Shown piece after piece: positions 55,374 to 64,000 of a stretch of 64,000 bases of DNA. Made by a program: the position numbers and the translations under genes. Position 1 is the first letter of the stretch. Every line of letters begins with the position of its first letter. The notes under the pieces were generated by a model. The model worked only from the letters and a program-made list of their open reading frames with translations, was not told the origin of the DNA and searched no databases. This DNA is from Pantoea latae. Its GTDB lineage: Bacteria; Pseudomonadota; Gammaproteobacteria; Enterobacterales; Enterobacteriaceae. The DNA lies in the NCBI RefSeq assembly GCF_002077695.1, contig NZ_MWUE01000013.1:140506-204505 (forward strand), in the 5' to 3' direction.

Positions 55374-55892
55374 ATGTACCAGGTTATCGCAGCCACCATC
55401 AATCCGGCAAAAATTCGCGCAATTTCTCAGGCGTTCAGCGACGTTTTCGGCGAAGGATCCTGCCATATTCGCGGGGTCGAGGTCGATAGCGGCGTGGCGG
55501 CGCAGCCGCTGAGCGATGCGGAAACGCGAACCGGCGCACGCCAGCGCGTCGCCAATGCGCGTCGGGCGGAACCGGCAGCGGACTTCTGGGTGGCGATTGA
55601 GGCCGGTATCGAGGCGGAGTGCGCCTTTGCCTGGATGGTGGTGGAAAACGCAGAGCAACGCGGCGAGTCGCGATCCGCCAGCTTTACGCTGCCGCCAGTG
55701 GTGCTGGAGGGCCTACGCGCCGGACGCGAACTGGGCGAGGAGATGGCCCGTCTCACCGGCGTGGAGAATATCAAACAGAAAGGCGGCGCTATCGGCGCTT
55801 TTACGCAGGGACGGCTGACGCGCTCCAGCGTCTATCATCAGGCGCTGATCCTGGCGCTCTGCCCTTTTACTCATCCGCTTTATCAGCGTTAA
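55374..55892 (+). CDS. yjjX: Inosine/xanthosine triphosphatase
   Basis: Hydrolyses non-canonical ITP and XTP, keeping them out of nucleic acids. 172 residues (E. coli 170). N terminus [18 protein letters not shown] and the central [11 protein letters not shown] and SASFTLPP blocks are family marks. Its 3' end overlaps the convergent trpR by 26 bp, as in E. coli. Confidence 0.93.
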   Translation: MYQVIAATINPAKIRAISQAFSDVFGEGSCHIRGVEVDSGVAAQPLSDAETRTGARQRVANARRAEPAADFWVAIEAGIEAECAFAWMVVENAEQRGESRSASFTLPPVVLEGLRAGRELGEEMARLTGVENIKQKGGAIGAFTQGRLTRSSVYHQALILALCPFTHPLYQR

Positions 55893-56214
55893 GGTCGGCG
55901 CGTCCCAGACGCGCTTCCAGCCAGCGTCGCAGCTCGGGCGGCGCCTCTTTCAGGCTGTTGGAGCCGCGCGTAATGGTAGCAATGCCGACGCCCAGCTCGT
56001 TTTTCAGCTCGCGCTGGCTCATAACGCCGCTCATCAGCTCTTCGACGATGCGCAGGCGCGTGCCGAGCGCCTCGCGCTCATCCGGCGTCAGCATCAGCTG
56101 CAGTAACGGCAGCGCCACGTCATCGGCGTAGGCCTGCTGCATCAGCGCGATAAAGCGTCGCCAGTTATCTTCAGAAAGGGAATTTTGCGCCGACCGGGCG
56201 GGAGATTGCGTCAT
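55867..56214 (-). CDS. trpR: Trp operon repressor
   Basis: Tryptophan-dependent repressor of trp, aroH, mtr and its own gene. 115 residues (E. coli 108). The helix-turn-helix region [25 protein letters not shown] (about 65-89) is almost identical to E. coli; [21 protein letters not shown] precedes it. Slightly longer C terminus (LNADKADE). Start ATG at 56214. Lies 45 bp after slt, with an operator in the gap. Confidence 0.96.
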   Translation of the reverse strand: MTQSPARSAQNSLSEDNWRRFIALMQQAYADDVALPLLQLMLTPDEREALGTRLRIVEELMSGVMSQRELKNELGVGIATITRGSNSLKEAPPELRRWLEARLGRADLNADKADE

Positions 56215-56220
56215 CAACAG

Positions 56221-56250
56221 GCTTCCGTACTCACTAACGAGTACGGAAGC
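56221..56250. promoter_or_regulatory. TrpR operator at the trpR promoter
   Basis: Perfect 12-bp inverted repeat GCTTCCGTACTC/GAGTACGGAAGC around ACTAAC; its core GTACTCACTAACGAGTAC (56227-56244) fits the TrpR operator GTACTAGTTNAACTAGTAC. On the minus strand TATGCT (56249-56254) is the likely -10. It indicates autoregulation as in E. coli. Confidence 0.85.
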
Positions 56251-56259
56251 ATAGCACAG

Positions 56260-58179
56260 CTAGTAACGGCGATTCCACTCGCTGTCTGACAGGATCTTGT
56301 CCGGCTCGCCCATAAAGTGGCGATAGTAGGCGTCATAGGCCAGCACGTTTTTCACGTAGCCGCGCGTTTCCGAGAAGGGAATGGTTTCGATAAAGGCGAC
56401 CGCGTCGAGATTGCCCGCGCTGACGTTCTGCCAGCTGCGCACGCGTCCCGGTCCCGCATTATAGGCGGCGGAAGCGAAAATGCGGTTTTGCCCGAACTGC
56501 TGGTAAACATACTCCAGATACTGGGTGCCGATCTGGATATTGGTCTGCGGATCCAGCAGCTGGCTGCTGTTCACATAGCCGGGAATGTTGTACATCTTCA
56601 CGGTATGCGCCGCCGTCGCCGGCATCACCTGCATCAGGCCGCTGGCGCCCACCGGCGAACGCGCTTTCGGGTTCCAGGCGCTCTCCTGGCGCGAAATCGC
56701 CATGGCGTAGCTCGGGGCGATGCCTTTGTCGCGGGTATTGCTCTTATAGAAGCTCTCCCACGCCAGCGGGAAGCGCTCTTTCAGGCTGTCCCACATCTTC
56801 GCCGTAATGGTCGCCTGCACGCTGAGATCCCACCAGTCCTGCTCGTTGGCGTAGCGCGCCAGCATCTGCTGCTGAACATGGCTCTTGCTGGAGATAAGGT
56901 TGGCCCACTCGCTGCGCGCCAGGTTGTCCAGCCCCCAGAACATCAGCTCGCGCACCCGCGCCAGCTCCGGCCCCTGCACCGTCGCGCTGTCTGGCTTCGG
57001 CGCTTCGTCGATCTGTATCGGGTATTTTTCGCCGAGCCGCTGCGCCGCCACCATCGGATAGAAGCCGCGCGCCTGCATCAGCTTGTGCAGGATCTCGTCC
57101 GCTTCCTCTTTACGGCCCTGGGAATAGAGCAGATCCGCCTGCCAGTATTGCCACTCGTCTTTCTCTTTCGCCTCAAGCGGCAGCCGCGCGATCCAGGTAT
57201 TGAGGCCGCGACGGTCGTGCTGCGAGAGCGCCAGCCGCACGCGGCGTTCGATCAGCGCCGTCGACTGGCTGTTCATCACCACGCCGTCGCGCCAGCGCGC
57301 CTGCTCCGACGTCAGATCGCTGCCCATCATGCGCCAGACCACGATCTCTTTCAGCGCCTGCTCGTCGTCCGCCTCCATTTTCTGCGCCCGCACCAGCAGC
57401 GGGATCATGCTGCGCGCGTTCTCCATATCGGCGCGCGCCACGCGGGTAAAGGCGTAAATCGTCGCCTGACGGGTAAAGTCGGTCGGCCCGACGGACTGGG
57501 CGAAGCTCACCACCGTCTGCGGATCGTTCTGCAGCATCAGCACGCCGTTGGCGATGGTCTGATAATCTTCCGGCAGGGTTTTCGCCAGGAAACTCACCAG
57601 GCTGTCGTTGCCCGCTTTCATCGCCAGCCGGATGCGCTCCAGCACGGTAATCGGCGACATCTGGCCGGAGGATTGCCAGACAGAGAAGAGTCGGTCGCAG
57701 TCGTTCGGCAGTGCGGTGCCGCGCAGCCAGATCTCTTTCGCGCCGGCAAACGCCTGCTGCTGCGCGCCGGTCGCCCATTTGGCGTAGAGCCAGTTGCAGC
57801 GCGCCTGCACCGGGGTTGGCGCTTCTGGGCTAAAGCTCAGAATGCCCTGCCAGTCCTCGCGGTGCGCCAGCACGTTGACGAAGCGGGTTTTCAGGGAGCG
57901 CGCCGGCGGCAGCGTCGGGTATTGCTGAATAAAGTTTTTAATGGCGAGCGGCGTTTCCTGATCGAGATCCTGCGCCAGCAGGCGGTACTGCAGATAGGGA
58001 TAAAGCGGATAGTCCTGCAGCGTCGGCAGCAGCTGCTCCACCGTCGCCATCTGATTGCTGTCCCATGCCTGCTTAATCTGTTGATATCGCTCTCGCTGCT
58101 GATCCAGCGAGTCGGCCCACGCGCTGCCAGCCGTTGCGGCCAGGCAGATCCCTGCTATCCAGTTACGCCACTTCTCCAC
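56260..58179 (-). CDS. slt: Soluble lytic murein transglycosylase Slt70
   Basis: Periplasmic exo-lytic transglycosylase forming 1,6-anhydromuropeptides. 639 residues (E. coli 645). Signal peptide about 1-22; a long superhelical alpha-domain; C-terminal SLT domain (from about 485) with catalytic Glu499 in SRQESAWNPKARS and the GLMQVMP and AYNAGPGRV motifs. Upstream of trpR on the same strand; the 307-bp gap to deoR holds both promoters. Confidence 0.96.
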   Translation of the reverse strand: MEKWRNWIAGICLAATAGSAWADSLDQQRERYQQIKQAWDSNQMATVEQLLPTLQDYPLYPYLQYRLLAQDLDQETPLAIKNFIQQYPTLPPARSLKTRFVNVLAHREDWQGILSFSPEAPTPVQARCNWLYAKWATGAQQQAFAGAKEIWLRGTALPNDCDRLFSVWQSSGQMSPITVLERIRLAMKAGNDSLVSFLAKTLPEDYQTIANGVLMLQNDPQTVVSFAQSVGPTDFTRQATIYAFTRVARADMENARSMIPLLVRAQKMEADDEQALKEIVVWRMMGSDLTSEQARWRDGVVMNSQSTALIERRVRLALSQHDRRGLNTWIARLPLEAKEKDEWQYWQADLLYSQGRKEEADEILHKLMQARGFYPMVAAQRLGEKYPIQIDEAPKPDSATVQGPELARVRELMFWGLDNLARSEWANLISSKSHVQQQMLARYANEQDWWDLSVQATITAKMWDSLKERFPLAWESFYKSNTRDKGIAPSYAMAISRQESAWNPKARSPVGASGLMQVMPATAAHTVKMYNIPGYVNSSQLLDPQTNIQIGTQYLEYVYQQFGQNRIFASAAYNAGPGRVRSWQNVSAGNLDAVAFIETIPFSETRGYVKNVLAYDAYYRHFMGEPDKILSDSEWNRRY

Positions 58180-58486
58180 GAAAATCTCCTCTGTTGCTGC
58201 TCTCCGGCTGCGTGCCAGGCATTCTTCATGCTAACCAGGGGAACCGGCTCTTGCCATGTTCTTCACAAAATTTACGCAGCGCGTAGCAGATAACCAGCAG
58301 GTCAGGGGCGCCTGGCTGACAATAGCAGCCTGAAGACGAGGTTTACGGGACGATCCTGTTACAGTTAAGATTGCGTGTCTGAAGACGCAACTTATTAAAA
58401 AAGTCCAGTTTATCACCTTGTAATGATGCTCAGATGCGGTCGCTGGCTGCGCACCGTTTTCGCTACCAACCACAACAGAGACGTCT

Positions 58487-59260
58487 ATGGAAACCCGGCG
58501 CGACGAACGCATTCAGAAACTGACCCTGGCGTTAAAACGCACCGATAAGCTGCATCTGAAAGACGCCGCGCAGCTGCTGGGCGTCTCGGAGATGACCATC
58601 CGCCGCGATCTCAGCGAACCCGCCTCTGCGGTGGTGCTGCTGGGCGGCTACATCGTCAGCGATCCAAAAAGCCATGTCGGGCACTACTTCGTGTCGGATC
58701 AGCACGGCCAGAACGCCGCGAGAAAGCAGCGTCTGGCGCAGGCTGCCGCCAGCCTGATCGGCGAGAACGATACGGTATTTTTCGACTGCGGCACCACCAT
58801 TCCCTATATCGTGGACGCGCTGCCGGACGACCTGCCCTTCACCGCCATCTGCTGCGCCATGAACACCTTTCTGGCGCTGAAAGAGAAAGCGGCCTGCAAC
58901 GTCATCCTGAGCGGCGGCGAATTTCATGCCGACAACGCGCTTTTTACCCCGGTCGGCGCCCATTCGATTCTCGACGATCTCTGTCCGACGCTGGCCTTTA
59001 TCTCGGCGGCGGGCATCGACAGCGAACAGGGCGCCACCTGCTACAACCTGAACGAGCTGGCGATGAAGCATCACGCCATGCTGCGATCGCGCCAGCGCGT
59101 GCTGGTGGCGGACAGCAGCAAATTCGGCAAGGTGTTGCCCGCGCGCATCGCCGAGCTGCGCCGCTTCGACCTGCTGGTCAGCGACAGCGCGCCGGAGCCC
59201 GCGCTGGCGGCGTGGCTGGCGCAGCAGTCGCTGCCGCTGCGGCTGCCTGACTCCGCCTGA
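58487..59260 (+). CDS. deoR: Deoxyribonucleoside regulator DeoR
   Basis: 257-residue repressor clearly orthologous to E. coli DeoR (252): opening METRRDERIQKLTLALKRTDKLHLKDAAQLLGVSEMTIRRDL, with the helix-turn-helix at about 22-42, then the sugar-phosphate sensor domain (FFDCGTTIPYIVDALP, NTFLALKEKA, CGGEFHADNA-like SGGEFHADNA, DSSKFGKVLPARI). Binds deoxyribose-5-phosphate and controls deo nucleoside catabolism in E. coli. In E. coli deoR is far away; here it sits between slt and ettA. The 58180-58486 gap shows a possible -10 (TGTAATGAT) about 65 bp ahead and nothing else I recognise. Confidence 0.92.
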   Translation: METRRDERIQKLTLALKRTDKLHLKDAAQLLGVSEMTIRRDLSEPASAVVLLGGYIVSDPKSHVGHYFVSDQHGQNAARKQRLAQAAASLIGENDTVFFDCGTTIPYIVDALPDDLPFTAICCAMNTFLALKEKAACNVILSGGEFHADNALFTPVGAHSILDDLCPTLAFISAAGIDSEQGATCYNLNELAMKHHAMLRSRQRVLVADSSKFGKVLPARIAELRRFDLLVSDSAPEPALAAWLAQQSLPLRLPDSA

Positions 59261-59360
59261 CCTCGTCCGCAATTATCCCGGCGCGCGGCTGGGATTAGCC
59301 AGGCAAAAAGGCTAAACTTCGTCACTAATTCACCCACCAGAATCAGAGGCTCATAACAAC

Positions 59361-61028
<1,668 letters not shown>

Positions 61029-61029
61029 G

Positions 61030-61060
61030 CCAAAAGGCGGCAGCGATGCCGCCTTTTCTC
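61030..61060 (+). terminator. ettA terminator
   Basis: AAAAGGCGGCA-GCGA-TGCCGCCTTTT (61032-61057) with CTCTTTT following. Confidence 0.92.
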
Positions 61061-61259
61061 TTTTCTGTGACTCCCTGCGCCTTTCTCTGTCGTTTCGCCC
61101 AATTCTTCCTGCTAATCCGCCGTTAACCCTGGGCTGCTGCCTGATGTGACGCGCGGGCGCGCTTTTTATACTCGCTGATGATCTGACCCGACTCACCTTA
61201 CCGTTCCGGCAGGCTGTAACAATAATTCACGCCGGAGGTCATCTTACGAGGTCTATGGC

Positions 61260-62417
61260 ATGAAAATAGCGTCAATCGACGTCACGCGTATCGCAATTCC
61301 CTTTGACGCGCAGCGGCGCGCGCCCGAACGCCAGGAAACCACCTTTAACGCCGCCTCGCCGTCGCTGCGCCGCATGGAGACCCTGCTGGTGAAAATCACC
61401 TGCGACAACGGCCTGTGCGGCTGGGGCGAGGCGTTCGGCCATCTGGCCAACCCGGTAACCGAACAGGCGCTGTGCACCCTGATCGCACCGCTTTTCGTCG
61501 GCGCCACCCTGCCCGACTCGCCACAGGCGATAGCGCAGCAGATGCAGCGGGCGGAAAAAGCGCTGCACGCCTTTGGCCGCAGCGGTCCGGTGCGCTACGC
61601 GCTCTCGGCGATCGATATCGCCCTGTGGGACGCGCTCGGCCAGCAGCGCCAGCAGCCGCTCTGGCAGCTGCTCGGCGCCACGCGCCAGCGCATCGAGCGC
61701 TACGCCAGCCTGGTAGGCTACGACAACGATCCCGTCGCCGTCGCCGCGCAGGTGAAACGCGCCTGGGACGAGGGCTTTACCACGCTGAAACTGCATGAAA
61801 CCACCGTCGAGGCGATAGCGGCGGCCCGCGCCGCGCTGCCGCCGCAGGCGGAGCTGCTGGTCGACGTCAACTGTCCCTGGACGCGCCAGGAGGCGGCGCA
61901 GCAGGCGCATGAGCTGCGGGCGCTGAATCTCGGCTGGCTGGAAGAGCCGATCTGGCCGCCGGACGACTATCAGGGGCTGGCGCAGTTAAAACGCGTCGGC
62001 GTGCCGCTGGCGGCGGGCGAAAACGTCGACGGCGACCAGGGCTTTATCAACCTGCTGGAGAACGGCGCGGTGGACGTGGCGCAGCCTAGCGTGGCGAAAG
62101 TGGGCGGCATCAGCGCCGCGCGCCGCGTCTTCGCCATGGCGCAGCAGTATCGCGTGCGCGTGGTGCCGCACTGCTTCTACTACGGCGCCGGCATGCTGGC
62201 GACCGCGCACCTGGTGGCGCTGCTGCCCAACGACGTCAAAATGGAGGTGCCCTGGATCGCCTTTGAAGCCCCCCTCTATCCCGACCTGCCGCGCGACGTC
62301 GCCTTTACCCTCTCCTCGCGTCCCGGCCTCGGCTACGCGCCGGATGAGGAGGTGCTGCGCCACTACCGTCTCTCCCTGAGCCAGATCACCGATAAAGGAG
62401 TCCGCCGCTATGCGTAA
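61260..62417 (+). CDS. Mandelate racemase/muconate lactonizing enzyme family protein
   Basis: 385-residue enolase-superfamily enzyme, probably a sugar-acid dehydratase or racemase. Metal ligands are where expected: Asp202 (LLVDVN), Glu228 (WLEEP) and Glu254 (AAGEN). Asp272 (VDVAQPS) and His304 (VVPHCF) fit the Asp-His dyad of the mandelate racemase group. The usual Lys-x-Lys acid-base motif reads Lys177-Leu-His179, so the second lysine is a histidine. Substrate cannot be told from sequence alone. Overlaps the transporter gene by 8 bp, so the pair is co-translated. The 230-bp gap upstream has TATACT near 61168, a possible -10. Confidence 0.85.
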   Translation: MKIASIDVTRIAIPFDAQRRAPERQETTFNAASPSLRRMETLLVKITCDNGLCGWGEAFGHLANPVTEQALCTLIAPLFVGATLPDSPQAIAQQMQRAEKALHAFGRSGPVRYALSAIDIALWDALGQQRQQPLWQLLGATRQRIERYASLVGYDNDPVAVAAQVKRAWDEGFTTLKLHETTVEAIAAARAALPPQAELLVDVNCPWTRQEAAQQAHELRALNLGWLEEPIWPPDDYQGLAQLKRVGVPLAAGENVDGDQGFINLLENGAVDVAQPSVAKVGGISAARRVFAMAQQYRVRVVPHCFYYGAGMLATAHLVALLPNDVKMEVPWIAFEAPLYPDLPRDVAFTLSSRPGLGYAPDEEVLRHYRLSLSQITDKGVRRYA

Positions 62418-63696
62418 AAACTATCGCGTGGTGATTGCGCTGCTGCTGTTCTTCGCCGGCATGCTCAACTATCTCGACCGCGCCGCCCTGTCGGTGATGG
62501 CGCCGCTGATTAAAAGCGATCTGCATATCAACGACGCCGAAATGGGCATCTTGTTTAGCTGCTTCTTTATCGGCTACTGCGCCTTCTGCTTTCTCGGCGG
62601 CTGGGCGGCGGACCGCTTCGGGCCGCGCCGCGTCTACGCCTGGGCGGCGGGTGTCTGGTCGCTGTTTTGCGGTGCCACCGCGCTGGTCACCGGCTTCGCC
62701 CATCTGCTGATTGTGCGCATGCTGTTTGGCATCGGCGAAGGGCCGATGGGCACCACCACCAATAAGTCGATCGCCAACTGGTTTCCGAAAAATGAGACGG
62801 GACGCGCGGTCGGCTTTACCAACGCCGGCCAGCCGCTGGGCGCGGCGATCGCAGCGCCGGTGGTCGGTCTGGTGGGACTGCACTACGGCTGGCGCATCGC
62901 CTTTGTGGTTATCGCCTTACTGGGCTTTATCTGGGTGGCGTGCTGGCTGTGGCTGTTTCGCGACAAGCCGGAAGATCATCCGCGCGTCGGCGCCGCCGAG
63001 CGCGAGCTGATCGGCCGCCATCGCCCGGCGACGCAGGCGGCGGTCACGCCGCAGCAGGACCGCCACTCGCTGTGGCGCTACGTCTTTTCGCTGCCGGTGC
63101 TCGGCGTGGCGAGCGCCTTTTTCTGCTTCAATTACATCCAGTACTTTTTTCTCTCCTGGCTGCCGAGCTACCTCACCGACTTTCAGCATCTGGACATTAA
63201 GAGCATGAGCATTATCGGCGTGCTGCCATGGCTGGGCGCGACGGTCGGCTTCCTCGGCGGCGGCATCGTCTCTGATATGCTGTTTCGCCGCACTCAGAAC
63301 TTTCTGCTGTCGCGCAAGCTGGTGATCTTCGTCGGGCTGGCGGTCGCCGCGCTCTGCGTGCTGTTAACGGCGTGGAGCAAGGATGTGGTGAGTGCGGTCG
63401 CCTTGATTACGCTGGCCAGCGTGTTCGCCTATATGACGCCGCAGGCGTGCTGGTCGCTGCTGCAGGATATCGTGCCGGCGGGACGCATCGGCACCGCAGG
63501 CGGCTTTGTTCACCTGCTGGCGAATCTGGCGGGGATTTTGTCGCCGGGTATCACCGGCTTTTTGATCCAGTATGGCGGCGGCTACCATACGGCGTTTTTG
63601 CTTGCGAGCGCGCTGGCGCTGGCCGGTATGCTGCTATTGGCGCTGCTGGTGCGGCAAAAAGGGGTCAACACGCTGCGCGCGCTGGCGACAAGCTGA
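62410..63696 (+). CDS. MFS transporter, anion:cation symporter (ACS) family
   Basis: 428-residue twelve-span carrier similar to the glucarate/galactarate/hexuronate branch (GudP, GarP, ExuT type): FFAGMLNYLDRAALSVMAPLI at the N terminus, GGWAADRFGPRRV after span 2, and MLFGIGEGPMGTTTNKSIANWF. ACS carriers bring in acidic sugars with protons, which suits the adjoining enolase-superfamily enzyme: import followed by dehydration (inference). Its terminator hairpin, GGGGC-GCT-GCCCC (63705-63717), is broken immediately by the second mobile element copy. Confidence 0.86.
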   Translation: MRKNYRVVIALLLFFAGMLNYLDRAALSVMAPLIKSDLHINDAEMGILFSCFFIGYCAFCFLGGWAADRFGPRRVYAWAAGVWSLFCGATALVTGFAHLLIVRMLFGIGEGPMGTTTNKSIANWFPKNETGRAVGFTNAGQPLGAAIAAPVVGLVGLHYGWRIAFVVIALLGFIWVACWLWLFRDKPEDHPRVGAAERELIGRHRPATQAAVTPQQDRHSLWRYVFSLPVLGVASAFFCFNYIQYFFLSWLPSYLTDFQHLDIKSMSIIGVLPWLGATVGFLGGGIVSDMLFRRTQNFLLSRKLVIFVGLAVAALCVLLTAWSKDVVSAVALITLASVFAYMTPQACWSLLQDIVPAGRIGTAGGFVHLLANLAGILSPGITGFLIQYGGGYHTAFLLASALALAGMLLLALLVRQKGVNTLRALATS

Positions 63697-63717
63697 ATAA
63701 AACGGGGGCGCTGCCCC

Positions 63718-64000
63718 TAATGCTTGTCAGTTAAGCCCAGGTCCAGATAAGGCCGCTATTTTCTCTAAGCAGAGGAGGCGCGGTGGCCTCAGACAGAGTG
63801 CCCTTTGCAGCAGGAAAAACGCCGCCGTCCTTTTCCAGCAGCGCACACGGAGGCTGACCAGCAGGCTGGGGCCGATCAGAGGCGGGCATTTCGCAGCGCT
63901 GAACAGAGTGAGTCTGCCAGGAGAGCCCGCATGGATGCGGGCGAAAGGTGGGGCTGGAACAGGGAGGTTCCATCCCCACCGGTCCGTCAGGCAGACGAAT
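63718..64000. mobile_element. Non-autonomous IS4-like element, copy 2 (cut by window end)
   Basis: Begins with TAATGCTTGTCAGTTAA, the same 17-bp terminal repeat as the element at 27202-27796, and its interior matches that element in inverted orientation (the end seen here is copy 1's right end). About 200 bp present in copy 1 (roughly 27533-27750) are missing. The hairpin CCCGCA-TCCA-TGCGGG is preserved with a changed loop base. The other end and any target duplication lie outside the window; the left candidate duplication is GGCGCTGCCCC (63707-63717). It carries no transposase in the part visible. Confidence 0.82.

Overview
The window is chromosomal DNA of a GC-rich enterobacterium. Nearly every gene has a close Escherichia coli counterpart. 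The order sgrR-thiBPQ-yabI-polB-rapA-rluA-djlA-lptD-surA-pdxA-rsmA-apaGH-folA-carAB-dapB-ispH-fkpB-lspA-ileS-ribF-rpsT-nhaA-dnaJK-mog-talB-yaaA-thrCBA-arcA-creA-rob-gpmB-yjjX-trpR-slt-ettA is the E. coli 0-2 minute region plus the end of the map, shown in reverse orientation. The base composition, the loss of several E. coli neighbours (kefFC, caiTABCDE, rihC, nhaR, satP, creBCD) and the dispersed repeats suggest the Erwiniaceae (Pantoea, Erwinia or Mixta type). That family placement is inference; membership of the Enterobacterales is secure.

Layout. 1-4.9 kb: thiamine uptake, with the end of sgrR, a TPP riboswitch, thiBPQ and a DedA protein. 5-12.2 kb: DNA polymerase II, the RNA polymerase recycling factor RapA, RluA and DjlA. 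12.3-19.2 kb: the lptD-surA-pdxA-rsmA-apaG-apaH run, joining outer-membrane biogenesis to vitamin B6, ribosome and Ap4A metabolism. 19.2-27 kb: folA, an additional porin, carAB with its complex control region, and dapB. 27.2-27.8 kb: a 595-bp non-coding mobile element. 27.8-38.8 kb: ispH-fkpB-lspA-ileS-ribF, rpsT, nhaA, and dnaKJ with a heat-shock promoter. 39.1-43 kb: an accessory block (acetyltransferase, PAS-LuxR regulator, NCS1 permease, MHS transporter) where E. coli has satP and its neighbours. 43-52.9 kb: mog, talB, yaaA, the thr operon with its attenuator, yjtD and arcA. 53-61 kb: creA, rob, gpmB, yjjX, trpR, slt, a displaced deoR and ettA. 61.2-63.7 kb: an enolase-superfamily enzyme with a sugar-acid-type MFS transporter. 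63.7-64 kb: the start of a second copy of the mobile element.

The genes are ordinary; the intergenic repeats are the part worth pursuing. First, a non-autonomous element with IS4-like ends occurs twice in opposite orientations. Both copies lie inside rho-independent terminator hairpins, and copy 1 has an 11-bp near-perfect target duplication. Its interior holds hairpins with the same TCCC/GGGA tetraloop, and its open reading frame shows no sign of protein-level selection. Second, a 108-bp palindromic repeat occurs three times (rapA/rluA, yaaA/thrC, arcA/creA). One copy is shortened by exactly 38 bp, and compensatory base-pair changes show that its hairpins are conserved. The two families share the hairpin tip CA-GGGA-TG.
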